A stretch of 64,000 nucleotides of DNA, taken from Gracilibacillus salitolerans (lineage in GTDB: Bacteria; Bacillota; Bacilli; Bacillales; Amphibacillaceae). A program made the translations under genes and the position numbers. Below are positions 54,893 through 62,753 of the stretch, in pieces. The notes beneath the pieces were generated by a model that saw nothing but the letters and a program-made list of their open reading frames with translations, had not been told where the DNA came from and did no database searches. How positions within the stretch are numbered: position 1 is the stretch's first letter; each line of letters starts with the position of its first letter. Location: the NCBI RefSeq assembly GCF_009650095.1, contig NZ_CP045915.1:3782001-3846000 (forward strand). Reading direction: 5' to 3'.

Positions 54893-54993
54893 TCAGACAT
54901 ATAACGTCTGCTGGAAATAGCACCATACTTTTATTAAAACAAGTGGTTGCTGCAGGATCGACGGACCAGTTTCCTCCCCTGACTCTTGATAAG
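54893..54993 (-). promoter_or_regulatory. SAM-I riboswitch (S box) aptamer 2, divergent copy
   Basis: Minus strand: CTTATCAAGAGTCAGGGGAGG, an ACTGGTCC block, ATCCTGCAGCAACC in place of the usual GAAGCC-CGGCAACC, then GGTGCTATTTCCAGCAGAC and a GATAGA closing arm. Clearly S-box, but its sequence differs much more from aptamers 1 and 3 than they do from one another. Confidence 0.88.
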
Positions 54994-55145
54994 CATTGAA
55001 AATATGAAATTAAGATTAAATCTACACAAGTTAGATATATTTGTCAAGACTATATTCGGAAAAGTTTAAATTTTCAGAACCCCCCCTTGACAGCTATTTT
55101 TATATTCTGTATAGTGTGATTTAACTTCATAAACGAAAAAGTTTT

Positions 55146-55247
55146 CTTATCCAGAGAGGTGGAGGGACTGGCCCTTTGAAGCCTCGGCAACAGACTTGAG
55201 TCAAAGTACTGTGCCAATTCCAGCAAGCTTGATGCTTGAGAGATAAG
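55146..55247 (+). promoter_or_regulatory. SAM-I riboswitch (S box) aptamer 3
   Basis: Plus strand: CTTATC, AGAGGTGGAGGGACTGGCCC, GAAGCCTCGGCAACAGAC, GTGCCAATTCCAGCAAGC and GATAAG. It is nearly identical to aptamer 1 on the opposite strand; only a few bases next to the P1 arms differ. Confidence 0.95.
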
Positions 55248-55273
55248 AAGAGCGGACTTAATTCAGGAATATC

Positions 55274-55306
55274 TACCCTCTTCTATCTTTCAGAAGAGGG
55301 TTTTTT
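55274..55306 (+). terminator. Riboswitch terminator upstream of the FMN reductase gene
   Basis: ACCCTCTTCT / AGAAGAGGGT with a 7-nt loop and TTTTTT; 41 nt before the start codon. Confidence 0.88.
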
Positions 55307-55347
55307 AATGTACTCATATAAAATTATTGAAAAAGGGGTTTTACACC

Positions 55348-55893
55348 ATGTCAGAAATTATTTTATTATCCGGAAGCCCGTCAATCAGTTCCAGAACAGA
55401 TTTAGCTTTACAATATGTTGCACGTACATTCGAAGCAAAAGGACTAACAACTAGCTATGTTTCGATTCAGGATATACCTACTGAGGCCTTATTTCATGCA
55501 CAGTTTGACCACCCAAAAATCCAGGAAGTTACTACACTTATCCGCAACGCAAAAGCTGTCGTTATCGGTTCACCTGTTTATAAAGCTGCCTATTCCGGTG
55601 TCTTAAAAACATTACTCGACTTATTACCGCCAGACGTTTTACAGGATACACCGGTACTGCCAGTTATGACCGGTGGCAGTGCAGGACACCTATTAACAAT
55701 CGAATATTCGTTAAAACCATTAATCGCCACATTAAAAGGACAAAGTCTGCAAGGCGTTTATGTCATTGACAAATGTATTGACAAACAACAAGCAAATGAC
55801 CCAATCGTTGACTACGACACCAAACAACGGCTGCACAATCAGATTACCCAACTTACCGCAACCCTTGAACAACAAACACAACCTACCGTTTAA
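55348..55893 (+). CDS. ssuE: NADPH-dependent FMN reductase, SsuE type
   Basis: 181 aa. MSEIILLSGSPSISSRTDLA carries the flavin phosphate-binding loop; AVVIGSPVYKAAYSGVLKTL and LDLLPPDVLQDTPVLPVMTG plus GGSAGHLLTIEYSLKPLIAT are nearly diagnostic of SsuE. It reduces FMN with NADPH and hands FMNH2 to a partner monooxygenase. Start at 55348 chosen with AAGGGG 9 nt upstream; the upstream TTG at 55327 lacks a site. Its SAM-I riboswitch places it in the same regulon as the LLM monooxygenase, which needs such a partner. Confidence 0.92.
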   Translation: MSEIILLSGSPSISSRTDLALQYVARTFEAKGLTTSYVSIQDIPTEALFHAQFDHPKIQEVTTLIRNAKAVVIGSPVYKAAYSGVLKTLLDLLPPDVLQDTPVLPVMTGGSAGHLLTIEYSLKPLIATLKGQSLQGVYVIDKCIDKQQANDPIVDYDTKQRLHNQITQLTATLEQQTQPTV

Positions 55894-56095
55894 ATAGGTG
55901 ATAGAGGGATTACATTTGCTATTATCATTTCTAATGGTTGTTTCCCTGCAGAGTTCTTTTTGTAACTGCTATTAAAGACTGTCTAGTAACAATTTTGATA
56001 CGCTATTATCCTCTTTTCTTTCATAAACAGTTATTACTCACTCTCTTACGCCAGTTTCACTGCTTTTCTTTGGTCAGAAATGTATTTATTAATGC

Positions 56096-56131
56096 AAGAA
56101 AGGTTCTCTTCCTGAGGACCTTTCTTTTTTT
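56096..56131 (+). terminator. Terminator after ssuE region
   Basis: AAGAAAGGTTCTC / GAGGACCTTTCTT hairpin with a 5-nt loop and a long T run. About 200 nt of AT-rich sequence without a gene separates it from ssuE. Confidence 0.85.
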
Positions 56132-56141
56132 GCGCGAAAAG

Positions 56142-56174
56142 TGTAATGTTTTCGTATAAACGTCGTCTAATAAG
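56142..56174 (+). promoter_or_regulatory. ECF-type promoter of the sigma factor operon
   Basis: TGTAATGTTT at 56142-56151 and CGTCTAATAAG at 56164-56174, 16 bp between the hexamers. The CGTC -10 is typical of ECF sigma-dependent autoregulated promoters, so the operon probably activates itself. Confidence 0.6.
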
Positions 56175-56214
56175 TAAAGAACAACCAAAGACAGACAAAC
56201 AGGGAGGTCACGGA

Positions 56215-56718
56215 ATGGATGGTGAGTTAATTACCGATTGGTTTGATGCCTATGCTGATGATGTGTATCGTTTTTTGGTATACTACACCTCCACATCAGA
56301 TGTAGAAGATCTGGTACAAGAGGTATTCATTAAAGCAATCGATCGATATGATTCTTTCAAGGGAGATTCCAGTCCCAAGACATGGTTAATTTCCATTGCT
56401 CGCAATTTAGCGATAGATGAAGCAAGAAAACAAAAACGACAAGACTGGCGCAAGCTGATTAAAACCTATGAGAATAAAATTGACATATCCCCGGAAGATA
56501 AACACCTTTTAAACGAGAAAAAACTGGAGCTGCACAAATCAATTGCAAAACTCAAGCAGGATTACCAGGATGTCGTTATCCTTCGTGGAATAGAGGAATT
56601 ATCTGTATCTGAGACAGCAAGCATTTTAAAATGGACTGATTCGAAGGTTCGCGTGACATTTCATCGTGCCTTGAAGGCTTTGAAACTGCAAGTGAAGGAG
56701 GTTCATTATGAGTCATAA
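56215..56718 (+). CDS. ECF subfamily RNA polymerase sigma factor
   Basis: 167 aa. Region 2 spans residues 1-70 (WFDAYADDVYRFLVYYTSTS, VEDLVQEVFIKAIDRYDSFK, PKTWLISIARNLAIDEARKQ), region 4 about 105-165 (LKQDYQDVVILRGIEELSVS, ETASILKWTDSKVRVTFHRA). No additional domain. The ATG at 56215 follows GGGAGG by 7 nt. Overlaps the next gene by 11 nt, the usual layout of sigma/anti-sigma pairs. Confidence 0.92.
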   Translation: MDGELITDWFDAYADDVYRFLVYYTSTSDVEDLVQEVFIKAIDRYDSFKGDSSPKTWLISIARNLAIDEARKQKRQDWRKLIKTYENKIDISPEDKHLLNEKKLELHKSIAKLKQDYQDVVILRGIEELSVSETASILKWTDSKVRVTFHRALKALKLQVKEVHYES

Positions 56719-57568
56719 CGAAGACGAATTAATAAAGGAGCTAAAAGAGTTGAAAACAAATGCCCAGTTAGATCCACAAAAAAAAGAATCAATGAAAATG
56801 GCTCTTCAAAAACACGCAAAGAAAAAACGGACCAAATCGAAAGCAAAACAAACATTTATCTGGTTTTCCACAGCTGCAGCTATCTTGATTTGCGGGGTAC
56901 TTGTTTACACTATGATCAATAAAGAACAAATCACATTACCTGCAGATGACAATCAGCAGAATGAAGAGATTGGTACTGCTGAGGAAGATGTAAAAGAACC
57001 AAACAATATGGAAGGATTAGGTGTGGAAGATTCAGATGATAATGATCGGAATACGACACTAGGCGAGGAAGAAACTAGTGATGAAGAAGTCAGTCCACCA
57101 GACTTTAAAGTTGATAGGGTAGGCGAAGAAACACAAACTATCCGTATTGAGGGAACGGAAGAAAACACAACATTATATAATTATCTAATGGAACCATATG
57201 GCATTGAATATAAGGTTGATCAATATTTTAATAAGTATGCTATCGAAGGAAATACTGTAAGACACCATGACGATCAGGATAAATATGCCTCGATTCGATT
57301 ATATGTAGAAGAAAATGAAGAAATAGAACAACTTGCAACAGAATTTCAAGCGCAATATAGCGAAGAGTTCGACACTGTAAGTGAAATCAAGGAACCAACT
57401 GATGGCGATAATCCATATTCAGGATTAACACTGCATGCTAATAATGAGCAGCAAGGCTATTATCTTTATCAAATTGAAGACAATGTACTCGTTATTCAGT
57501 ACGAAAACGCTCCAGCAGCTAGTGATGGAATGGCACGTCTTCAACCATTAATCGAATCTATTCGGTAA
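56708..57568 (+). CDS. Probable membrane-bound anti-sigma factor
   Basis: 286 aa. A short charged cytoplasmic N-terminus (about 1-48) containing DPQKKESMKMALQKHAKKKR, one membrane helix (FIWFSTAAAILICGVLVYTM, about 50-70), an acidic low-complexity linker, and an extracellular C-terminal domain (about 145-286) of unknown fold ending MARLQPLIESIR. There is no HxxxCxxC zinc motif, so it is not of the ZAS class. Topology and overlap with the sigma gene support an anti-sigma role; the signal is unknown. Confidence 0.75.
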   Translation: MSHNEDELIKELKELKTNAQLDPQKKESMKMALQKHAKKKRTKSKAKQTFIWFSTAAAILICGVLVYTMINKEQITLPADDNQQNEEIGTAEEDVKEPNNMEGLGVEDSDDNDRNTTLGEEETSDEEVSPPDFKVDRVGEETQTIRIEGTEENTTLYNYLMEPYGIEYKVDQYFNKYAIEGNTVRHHDDQDKYASIRLYVEENEEIEQLATEFQAQYSEEFDTVSEIKEPTDGDNPYSGLTLHANNEQQGYYLYQIEDNVLVIQYENAPAASDGMARLQPLIESIR

Positions 57569-57570
57569 TA

Positions 57571-57609
57571 TAAAACTCCAGCATTTAAGCTTATGTTGGA
57601 GTTTTATTA
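57571..57609 (+). terminator. Terminator of the sigma/anti-sigma operon
   Basis: AAAACTCCAGCAT / ATGTTGGAGTTTT with an 8-nt loop, 3 nt after the stop. Confidence 0.85.
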
Positions 57610-57865
57610 TTGCAATTTTACAAACTCTTGACCCATTGACAGAGTTTGTGTATCGACTCATTCAAAAATATTATCCTATAATGCCTATACAGACTCTAAG
57701 TACAATTATCTGGCAATAAATATTCCTGTTTTTTTCTTTCATAAAAACTTTCAACGCATTGGTCCTATAGAACTATACTCCATTCTACTGTACATGATGA
57801 CCTTTTCTTTTTCACACAACAAGCATCAAAAATCAGATATTTTCGTTTAAAAAACAGAGATAATC

Positions 57866-57894
57866 TTGACTAATTCATTATACTTCTCTAATCT
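57866..57894 (+). promoter_or_regulatory. SigA-type promoter of the PL11 gene
   Basis: TTGACT, 17-nt spacer, TAATCT. About 215 nt upstream of the start codon, giving a long leader. Confidence 0.55.
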
Positions 57895-57958
57895 ATAACA
57901 TAATCAAGTAATCCGGATTCTTGATTAAAGTTGTGCACTTCTTTTTCATTTACAGAAA

Positions 57959-57972
57959 TGTAAGCGTTATCA
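57959..57972 (+). promoter_or_regulatory. Perfect cre site
   Basis: TGTAAGCGTTATCA matches the CcpA consensus TGWAANCGNTNWCA at every position. It lies about 65 bp downstream of the -10 box, a position where CcpA would act as a roadblock. Confidence 0.8.
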
Positions 57973-58110
57973 TCATTTAGACCTACGACATTAGAACCTA
58001 TTAAATATCGAATAAAGGTGGTGATACATACGCATTCAATCCCATTCTAACACCATAGACCCCTCATAAAGTAATCTATTACAATCCAAAAAAATAGGAG
58101 GTTTTTTCTT

Positions 58111-61035
58111 TTGATGAAGAAAATTTCCATTGTTCTGATTACTGCATTAGTGGTCAGTCTTCTTCCAACCAATCTAACAAATTCTATTCAAGCAGAAACA
58201 AATGACGGTTATTTATTTGACTTCGGTTCAGCAGATAGTCCTGTTGCTGATGGCTACACACAAGTAAGCAATACCTTACTTTACGATGAGGAAAGAGGCT
58301 ATGGTTTAAGTAAAGCTGTCAATAATCGTGACCGCGGCAACCCAGATGACTTACGCCGTGACTTTATAATTGACTCCGATTATTCATTCGAACTTGACAT
58401 ACCAAACGGAGAGTATTTCGTACGTATTATTGCCGGTGATGATATAGCCTTCAATCGTTCAAGTTTTGCTATCAATGGCGAGGATTATGGAAATATTACC
58501 TCAAGTGGTGGTGAATATGCTGAATTAACAACCGATGTAACGATTACCGATGAAAAATTAACGATTGATATCGGAGAAAACGGACGAATCAATGGCCTAG
58601 AAATTGTTTCCATGACACAAATTGACAGTCTGGCAGTTGACTCCATTTCGTACTCAGCAGATAGTGAGGTAACTTTGTCATGGCAAAGTGATCCGAATGC
58701 CAGTCATTATAATATTTATCGTAAAGGTGAAAATGACGAAGGTTTCGAAAGAATGGATGAAACAACAGAAGCAAACTATACCGATACGACCGTAGAATTA
58801 GGCTACAGTTATACGTATGCCGTAACACTTGTGCATTCATCTGGTATCGAATCAGAAAAAAGTAACGAAGTATTAGCTTCGATCATCAATGAGGATGTGG
58901 AAAAACCTCAACCTCCAAGTGATTTGACCGTAAGTAATGCTGAGCTTGATAACATTACATTAAACTGGAACGTCGTCGATAATGCTAGTCTGTATTATGT
59001 ATATCGCGCTAATTTTAACCCCGAGGATTATCCGGAGGGCGCTGTCGAATTTGAAAAAATCGGCACCACATCAGATACCAGCTTTACCGATGATTCTATT
59101 TTAACGTATAATGCCTACTATTATCAGGTTCGTACAGTTAATGAAGGTGGTATTTCAGATCCATCAAATACCACAGAATCTCCTGTTACCGAAGTACAAA
59201 AGCGCCAAATGGAGCAACTGGATCGAGCATTAGTGGCAGTGGAGTCGGACGACGGTGTGTATGTAGGCTGGAAGATGCTTGGCACCGATCCGAAAGATGT
59301 CAAATTCAATGTGTTCCGTGATGGTGAAAAAGCAAACGAAAAACCGATTGAAAACAGCACGAACTTTTTTGATGAAGATGGAACTGCAGATTCTACCTAT
59401 CAGGTGAAAATTATAAAAGGCAGTGGTGATAAAGTTACGAAAGAAGTTAGCGTATGGTCTGAAAATTACTTAAGTATCGCACTAGATAAGCCAGAAGGTG
59501 GTACAACACCAGATGGCGTGGACTACACGTATAGTGCAAATGATGCCAGTGTTGGTGATCTTGATGGAGACGGCGAATATGAAATTATTTTAAAATGGGA
59601 CCCGTCCAATTCAAAAGACAATTCCCATTCCGGTTATACTGGCAACGTCTACCTCGATGCTTATAAACTGGATGGTACAAAAATGTGGCGTTTAGATCTC
59701 GGTCGCAACATTCGAGCTGGTGCTCATTATACCCAATTTCTTGTCTACGACTTTGATGGAAATGGGAAATCAGAGGTTGTTTTAAAAACTGGTGACGGAA
59801 CCGTTGATGGGGAAGGTAATGTAATCGGCAATCCAGAGGCTGATTGGCGAAACGGCAGTGGCTTTATTTTAGATGGCCCTGAATATCTCACTGTGTTTGA
59901 AGGTGAAACAGGAAAAGAATTAACAACAACTGACTACAGTCCTGCTCGTGGTAATCTCAATGATTGGGGCGATAACTATGGAAACCGTGCCGATCGCTTC
60001 CTTGCAGGTGTTGCCTACCTTGATGGAGAACGCCCAAGCATTGTGATGGCACGTGGTTACTACACTCGCGCCGTACTTGTTGCTTATAATTGGCGTGATG
60101 GGGAACTAACTCAGGAATGGGTATTTGATAGCGATGAAGAAGGGAATGAAGACTATGCCGGACAAGGAAATCACAGTCTATCAGTAGCCGATGTTGATCA
60201 AGACGGCAAAGACGAAATCATCTACGGTGCAGCAGTTATAGATGATGATGGTACCGGACTTCATACAACCGGCTGGGGACATGGTGACGCACAACACGTT
60301 AGTGATTTAAATCCAAACCGTCCGGGTCTTGAAATTTTCCAGGTTCACGAAGATAGATCAATTCCAATTGGTTACGGTATTCGCGATGCTGCGACTGGTG
60401 AAAAATTGTTTGGTATAGATCTTAATGCAGATGTAGGTCGAGGACTAGCTGCAGATATTGATCCACGCTATGATGGTGCTGAATTCTGGGCATCTGGTGC
60501 TTGGGACGGCAGTACCGGGAATGGTCTTCACGCAGCAGACGGGGAACTGATTTCTCAAAACACTCCACGTTCTGTTAACCATGCTATCTGGTGGGATGGC
60601 GACCTTGGCCGTGAATTGCTTGATCATACTTTTGATTCAAACAGTGATCCACACGGTGTTGGCAGAATTGATAAATGGGATTATGAAAAGGAAGAGCTCG
60701 TTAACCTGTTAACTCCAGAAGGAACCCGAACTAGTAACTGGACGAAAGGTAACCCATCTTTACAAGCAGATTTAGTTGGTGACTGGCGTGAGGAAGTGAT
60801 CTGGCCATCAGCTGACAGCGAAGAATTACGTCTGTACACGACTACTGATCTGACGGAAGAAAAAATTCATACGCTAATGCACGATCCAGTCTATCGTCTC
60901 TCGATTGCATGGCAAAATGTCGCCTATAACCAGCCACCACATACTGGTTTTTTCCTGGGTTATGACATGGAGGAACCTCCGCGACCTGTTATTGAAACTG
61001 GCGATGAATTGTTTGGACAAGAAAAGAATAAGTAA
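58111..61035 (+). CDS. Secreted rhamnogalacturonan lyase, PL11 (YesW-like), multidomain
   Basis: 974 aa. Signal peptide (KISIVLITALVVSLLPTN), a galactose-binding/malectin-like module (about 32-165: YLFDFGSADSPVADGYTQVS), two fibronectin type III domains (about 175-255 and 270-360), then the PL11 catalytic beta-propeller (about 370-970): RALVAVESDDGVYVGWKMLG, ASVGDLDGDGEYEIILKWDP, YDFDGNGKSEVVLKTGDGTV and LQADLVGDWREEVIWPSADS. The D-x-D-G loops are calcium-binding repeats of this family. It cleaves the rhamnogalacturonan I backbone by beta-elimination (family knowledge). No sorting signal, so released to the medium. TTG 58111 has AGGAGG 9 nt upstream; ATG 58114 is the alternative. Confidence 0.93.
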   Translation: MMKKISIVLITALVVSLLPTNLTNSIQAETNDGYLFDFGSADSPVADGYTQVSNTLLYDEERGYGLSKAVNNRDRGNPDDLRRDFIIDSDYSFELDIPNGEYFVRIIAGDDIAFNRSSFAINGEDYGNITSSGGEYAELTTDVTITDEKLTIDIGENGRINGLEIVSMTQIDSLAVDSISYSADSEVTLSWQSDPNASHYNIYRKGENDEGFERMDETTEANYTDTTVELGYSYTYAVTLVHSSGIESEKSNEVLASIINEDVEKPQPPSDLTVSNAELDNITLNWNVVDNASLYYVYRANFNPEDYPEGAVEFEKIGTTSDTSFTDDSILTYNAYYYQVRTVNEGGISDPSNTTESPVTEVQKRQMEQLDRALVAVESDDGVYVGWKMLGTDPKDVKFNVFRDGEKANEKPIENSTNFFDEDGTADSTYQVKIIKGSGDKVTKEVSVWSENYLSIALDKPEGGTTPDGVDYTYSANDASVGDLDGDGEYEIILKWDPSNSKDNSHSGYTGNVYLDAYKLDGTKMWRLDLGRNIRAGAHYTQFLVYDFDGNGKSEVVLKTGDGTVDGEGNVIGNPEADWRNGSGFILDGPEYLTVFEGETGKELTTTDYSPARGNLNDWGDNYGNRADRFLAGVAYLDGERPSIVMARGYYTRAVLVAYNWRDGELTQEWVFDSDEEGNEDYAGQGNHSLSVADVDQDGKDEIIYGAAVIDDDGTGLHTTGWGHGDAQHVSDLNPNRPGLEIFQVHEDRSIPIGYGIRDAATGEKLFGIDLNADVGRGLAADIDPRYDGAEFWASGAWDGSTGNGLHAADGELISQNTPRSVNHAIWWDGDLGRELLDHTFDSNSDPHGVGRIDKWDYEKEELVNLLTPEGTRTSNWTKGNPSLQADLVGDWREEVIWPSADSEELRLYTTTDLTEEKIHTLMHDPVYRLSIAWQNVAYNQPPHTGFFLGYDMEEPPRPVIETGDELFGQEKNK

Positions 61036-61046
61036 AAATCAGTAAC

Positions 61047-61076
61047 AAGGCGAGAGTGAACACTCTCGCCTTTTTT
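61047..61076 (+). terminator. Terminator of the PL11 gene
   Basis: GGCGAGAGTG / CACTCTCGCC with TTTTTT, 12 nt after the stop. Confidence 0.92.
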
Positions 61077-61141
61077 CAATGTATATTTCCAGCGATATTA
61101 CAACACATTATAACTGTGATGATATACAGAGGAGGAGTAAC

Positions 61142-61408
61142 ATGGAAAAAGGTAACAATATCTCCAGTTTGCAGGATCAAAATCAGCTTGCACAAGCTCA
61201 ACAGTCCATCCTGCATTTACAGCGGGCAATGAATCAAGCTAAAAGTCATATGAATGAGGAAATTCTCGAGCAAATCAAACATTCAATCGACAGAGCAGAA
61301 CGTTCTTTGGCTCAAGCAGAGAGAGTAACAGATGATCAAAATGCGCTAAACTTGGTCCGCCAAGAGTTAGTACAACAACAACAGGCATTTCAAGACATAA
61401 CGCAATAA
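61142..61408 (+). CDS. Small helical protein of unknown function
   Basis: 88 aa. The ATG at 61142 has GGAGGAG 4-5 nt upstream; the longer open frame upstream is unlikely. Gln/Ala/Glu-rich throughout (LAQAQQSILHLQRAMNQAKS; IDRAERSLAQAERVTDDQNA), predicted as two or three long helices with coiled-coil character, no Cys, no signal peptide, no membrane segment. I do not recognise the family with certainty. A 21-bp repeat array begins 8 nt after its stop. Confidence 0.7.
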   Translation: MEKGNNISSLQDQNQLAQAQQSILHLQRAMNQAKSHMNEEILEQIKHSIDRAERSLAQAERVTDDQNALNLVRQELVQQQQAFQDITQ

Positions 61409-61416
61409 AACAGATA

Positions 61417-61564
61417 GGTGCTGTTTCTTGGAAATCTGGTGCTGTTCATGGGATATGTGATTTTGCTCCTTGGATATCTGGTTCTGTTCCTTGGATATAA
61501 ACAGTTATCTTAGGAACAGAAGTCCTTTTCCAATGAAGAAAAATTATTTCCAAGGTACAGAACT
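61417..61564. repeat. 21-bp repeat cluster: four direct and about three inverted copies
   Basis: Direct units at 61417, 61438, 61459 and 61480, each 21 bp, sharing the pattern TCTGTTCCTTGGATAT with variation. Inverted units follow at 61505-61525 (TTATCTTAGGAACAGAAG) and 61544-61564 (TTATTTCCAAGGTACAGAAC), with a degenerate one between (61526-61543). The cluster can fold into a long imperfect hairpin. Confidence 0.85.
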
Positions 61565-61595
61565 CTCACTTCTACTATCTCCACTCCATGAAAAT

Positions 61596-61633
61596 AAAGA
61601 AGCGTCAGACAATGCTTTCGTCTGACGTTTTCT
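61596..61633 (-). terminator. Terminator of the aldo/keto reductase gene
   Basis: AACGTCAGAC / GTCTGACGCTTCTTT on the minus strand with a 9-nt loop. Confidence 0.8.
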
Positions 61634-61638
61634 CGAGT

Positions 61639-62619
61639 TTACCAAGCGTATGCTTCTGGTGTCTGTCCTCCCGGTCCAGGAAAAATCTTATCTAAACGAT
61701 CCAGTATTTCATCATCTAATTTCACTTCGACTGCACGTAAAGATTTTTCTAATTGATCTGCGGTCCGCACACCAATAATCGGCGCATCCACTGAAGGATT
61801 GGCTAATAACCACGCTAATGCGATCGTATCTTCTTTCTCATCGATTTCTTTACACAATTCACTAAATTGCTCCAATTGGCGGCGTTGTTTTTCTGCACGT
61901 TCCTTATTATGACTGCTCCTCGAATTCTTTTCAGGATTTAATGCATTACCACCTAGTAGTCCTCCATCTAATGGACTCCATGGTACAATACCAATCCCAT
62001 ATCTTTGGGCAGCAGGTAACACTTCTAATTCTGGCAAGCGGCAATTTAAATTATATTTATGCTGTTCCAATACTAATCCTAAGAAATTTCTTGCTTTGGC
62101 AGTTGCTTGTGCCTCTGCTAGAGCCCACCCAGGAAAATTACTGGAACCTACATAATCAATTTTTCCTTGATAATTTGCATTCTCAAATGCCGGCCAAATT
62201 TCTTCCCATGATGTATGACGGTCAATATGGTGCATCATGTATATTTCCACATGATCGGTTTGAAGCCTCCGTAATGAGTCCTCCAAATGACGCTTTATTT
62301 TATACGCCGATAAACCTGGTTCATCATTTGGTCCATAAATAGGATCAAACATTTTTTCATGCATCTTCGTAGCTAAAACCACTCTTTCTCTGCGATTGCC
62401 ACCTTGTGTAAACCATTTGCCAATAATTTTTTCTGTCAAGCCAGCATTCTCTCCCCAGCCATAATTATTAGCGGTGTCAAAATAATTAATTCCGGCATCA
62501 AGTGCTGCATCCATGATTCGAAATGCTTCTTTTTCCTCCGTACTCACACCAAAATTCATTGTCCCTAAGCATAGTTTACTCACTTTTAGCCCAGAGCGAC
62601 CTAAATATGTATATTCCAT
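61639..62619 (-). CDS. Aldo/keto reductase
   Basis: 326 aa, one TIM barrel. MEYTYLGRSGLKVSKLCLGT opens the protein; the catalytic tetrad is Asp and Tyr in NYFDTANNYGWGENAG, Lys in VVLATKMHEKM and His in IYMMHHIDRHTSWEEIW. NADPH-binding residues lie in GIVPWSPLDGGLLGG and IGVRTADQLEKSL. ATG 62619 chosen with GAGGTG 6 nt upstream; the frame continues upstream without a site. Likely substrates are small aldehydes or sugar derivatives. A cre-like sequence lies 53 nt upstream. Confidence 0.9.
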   Translation of the reverse strand: MEYTYLGRSGLKVSKLCLGTMNFGVSTEEKEAFRIMDAALDAGINYFDTANNYGWGENAGLTEKIIGKWFTQGGNRRERVVLATKMHEKMFDPIYGPNDEPGLSAYKIKRHLEDSLRRLQTDHVEIYMMHHIDRHTSWEEIWPAFENANYQGKIDYVGSSNFPGWALAEAQATAKARNFLGLVLEQHKYNLNCRLPELEVLPAAQRYGIGIVPWSPLDGGLLGGNALNPEKNSRSSHNKERAEKQRRQLEQFSELCKEIDEKEDTIALAWLLANPSVDAPIIGVRTADQLEKSLRAVEVKLDDEILDRLDKIFPGPGGQTPEAYAW

Positions 62620-62671
62620 TCCCTTCACCTCTTTATCATTTCTTAAAAATGTACCACCGCTTTCATGCGAA

Positions 62672-62685
62672 TGCAAACGTTATCT
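62672..62685 (-). promoter_or_regulatory. cre-like site upstream of the aldo/keto reductase
   Basis: TGCAAACGTTATCT, two mismatches to the cre consensus. Weak evidence. Confidence 0.35.
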
Positions 62686-62753
62686 TTTATCCTAATGTGT
62701 AAATACATCAAAAATGGGGTAAGTTTAGGAAAAAGAAATAAGGAGGCATCACC

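Larger units (their letters stand above)
57610..58110. other. 500-bp leader region of the rhamnogalacturonan lyase gene
   Basis: AT-rich, no convincing ORF on either strand. It contains a probable promoter (57866-57894), a perfect cre site (57959-57972) and AGGAGG at 58096-58101. The remaining 250 bp show no repeat or RNA structure that I can support. Confidence 0.5.

Noticed and set aside
58022..58052. Possible 10-codon leader peptide before the PL11 gene
   Set aside because: GTG start with an AAAGGTGG site, but no attenuator structure or codon bias to support a leader function.
61417..61564. CRISPR or phage attachment site
   Set aside because: Units abut without spacers and appear in both orientations; no integrase gene is near.
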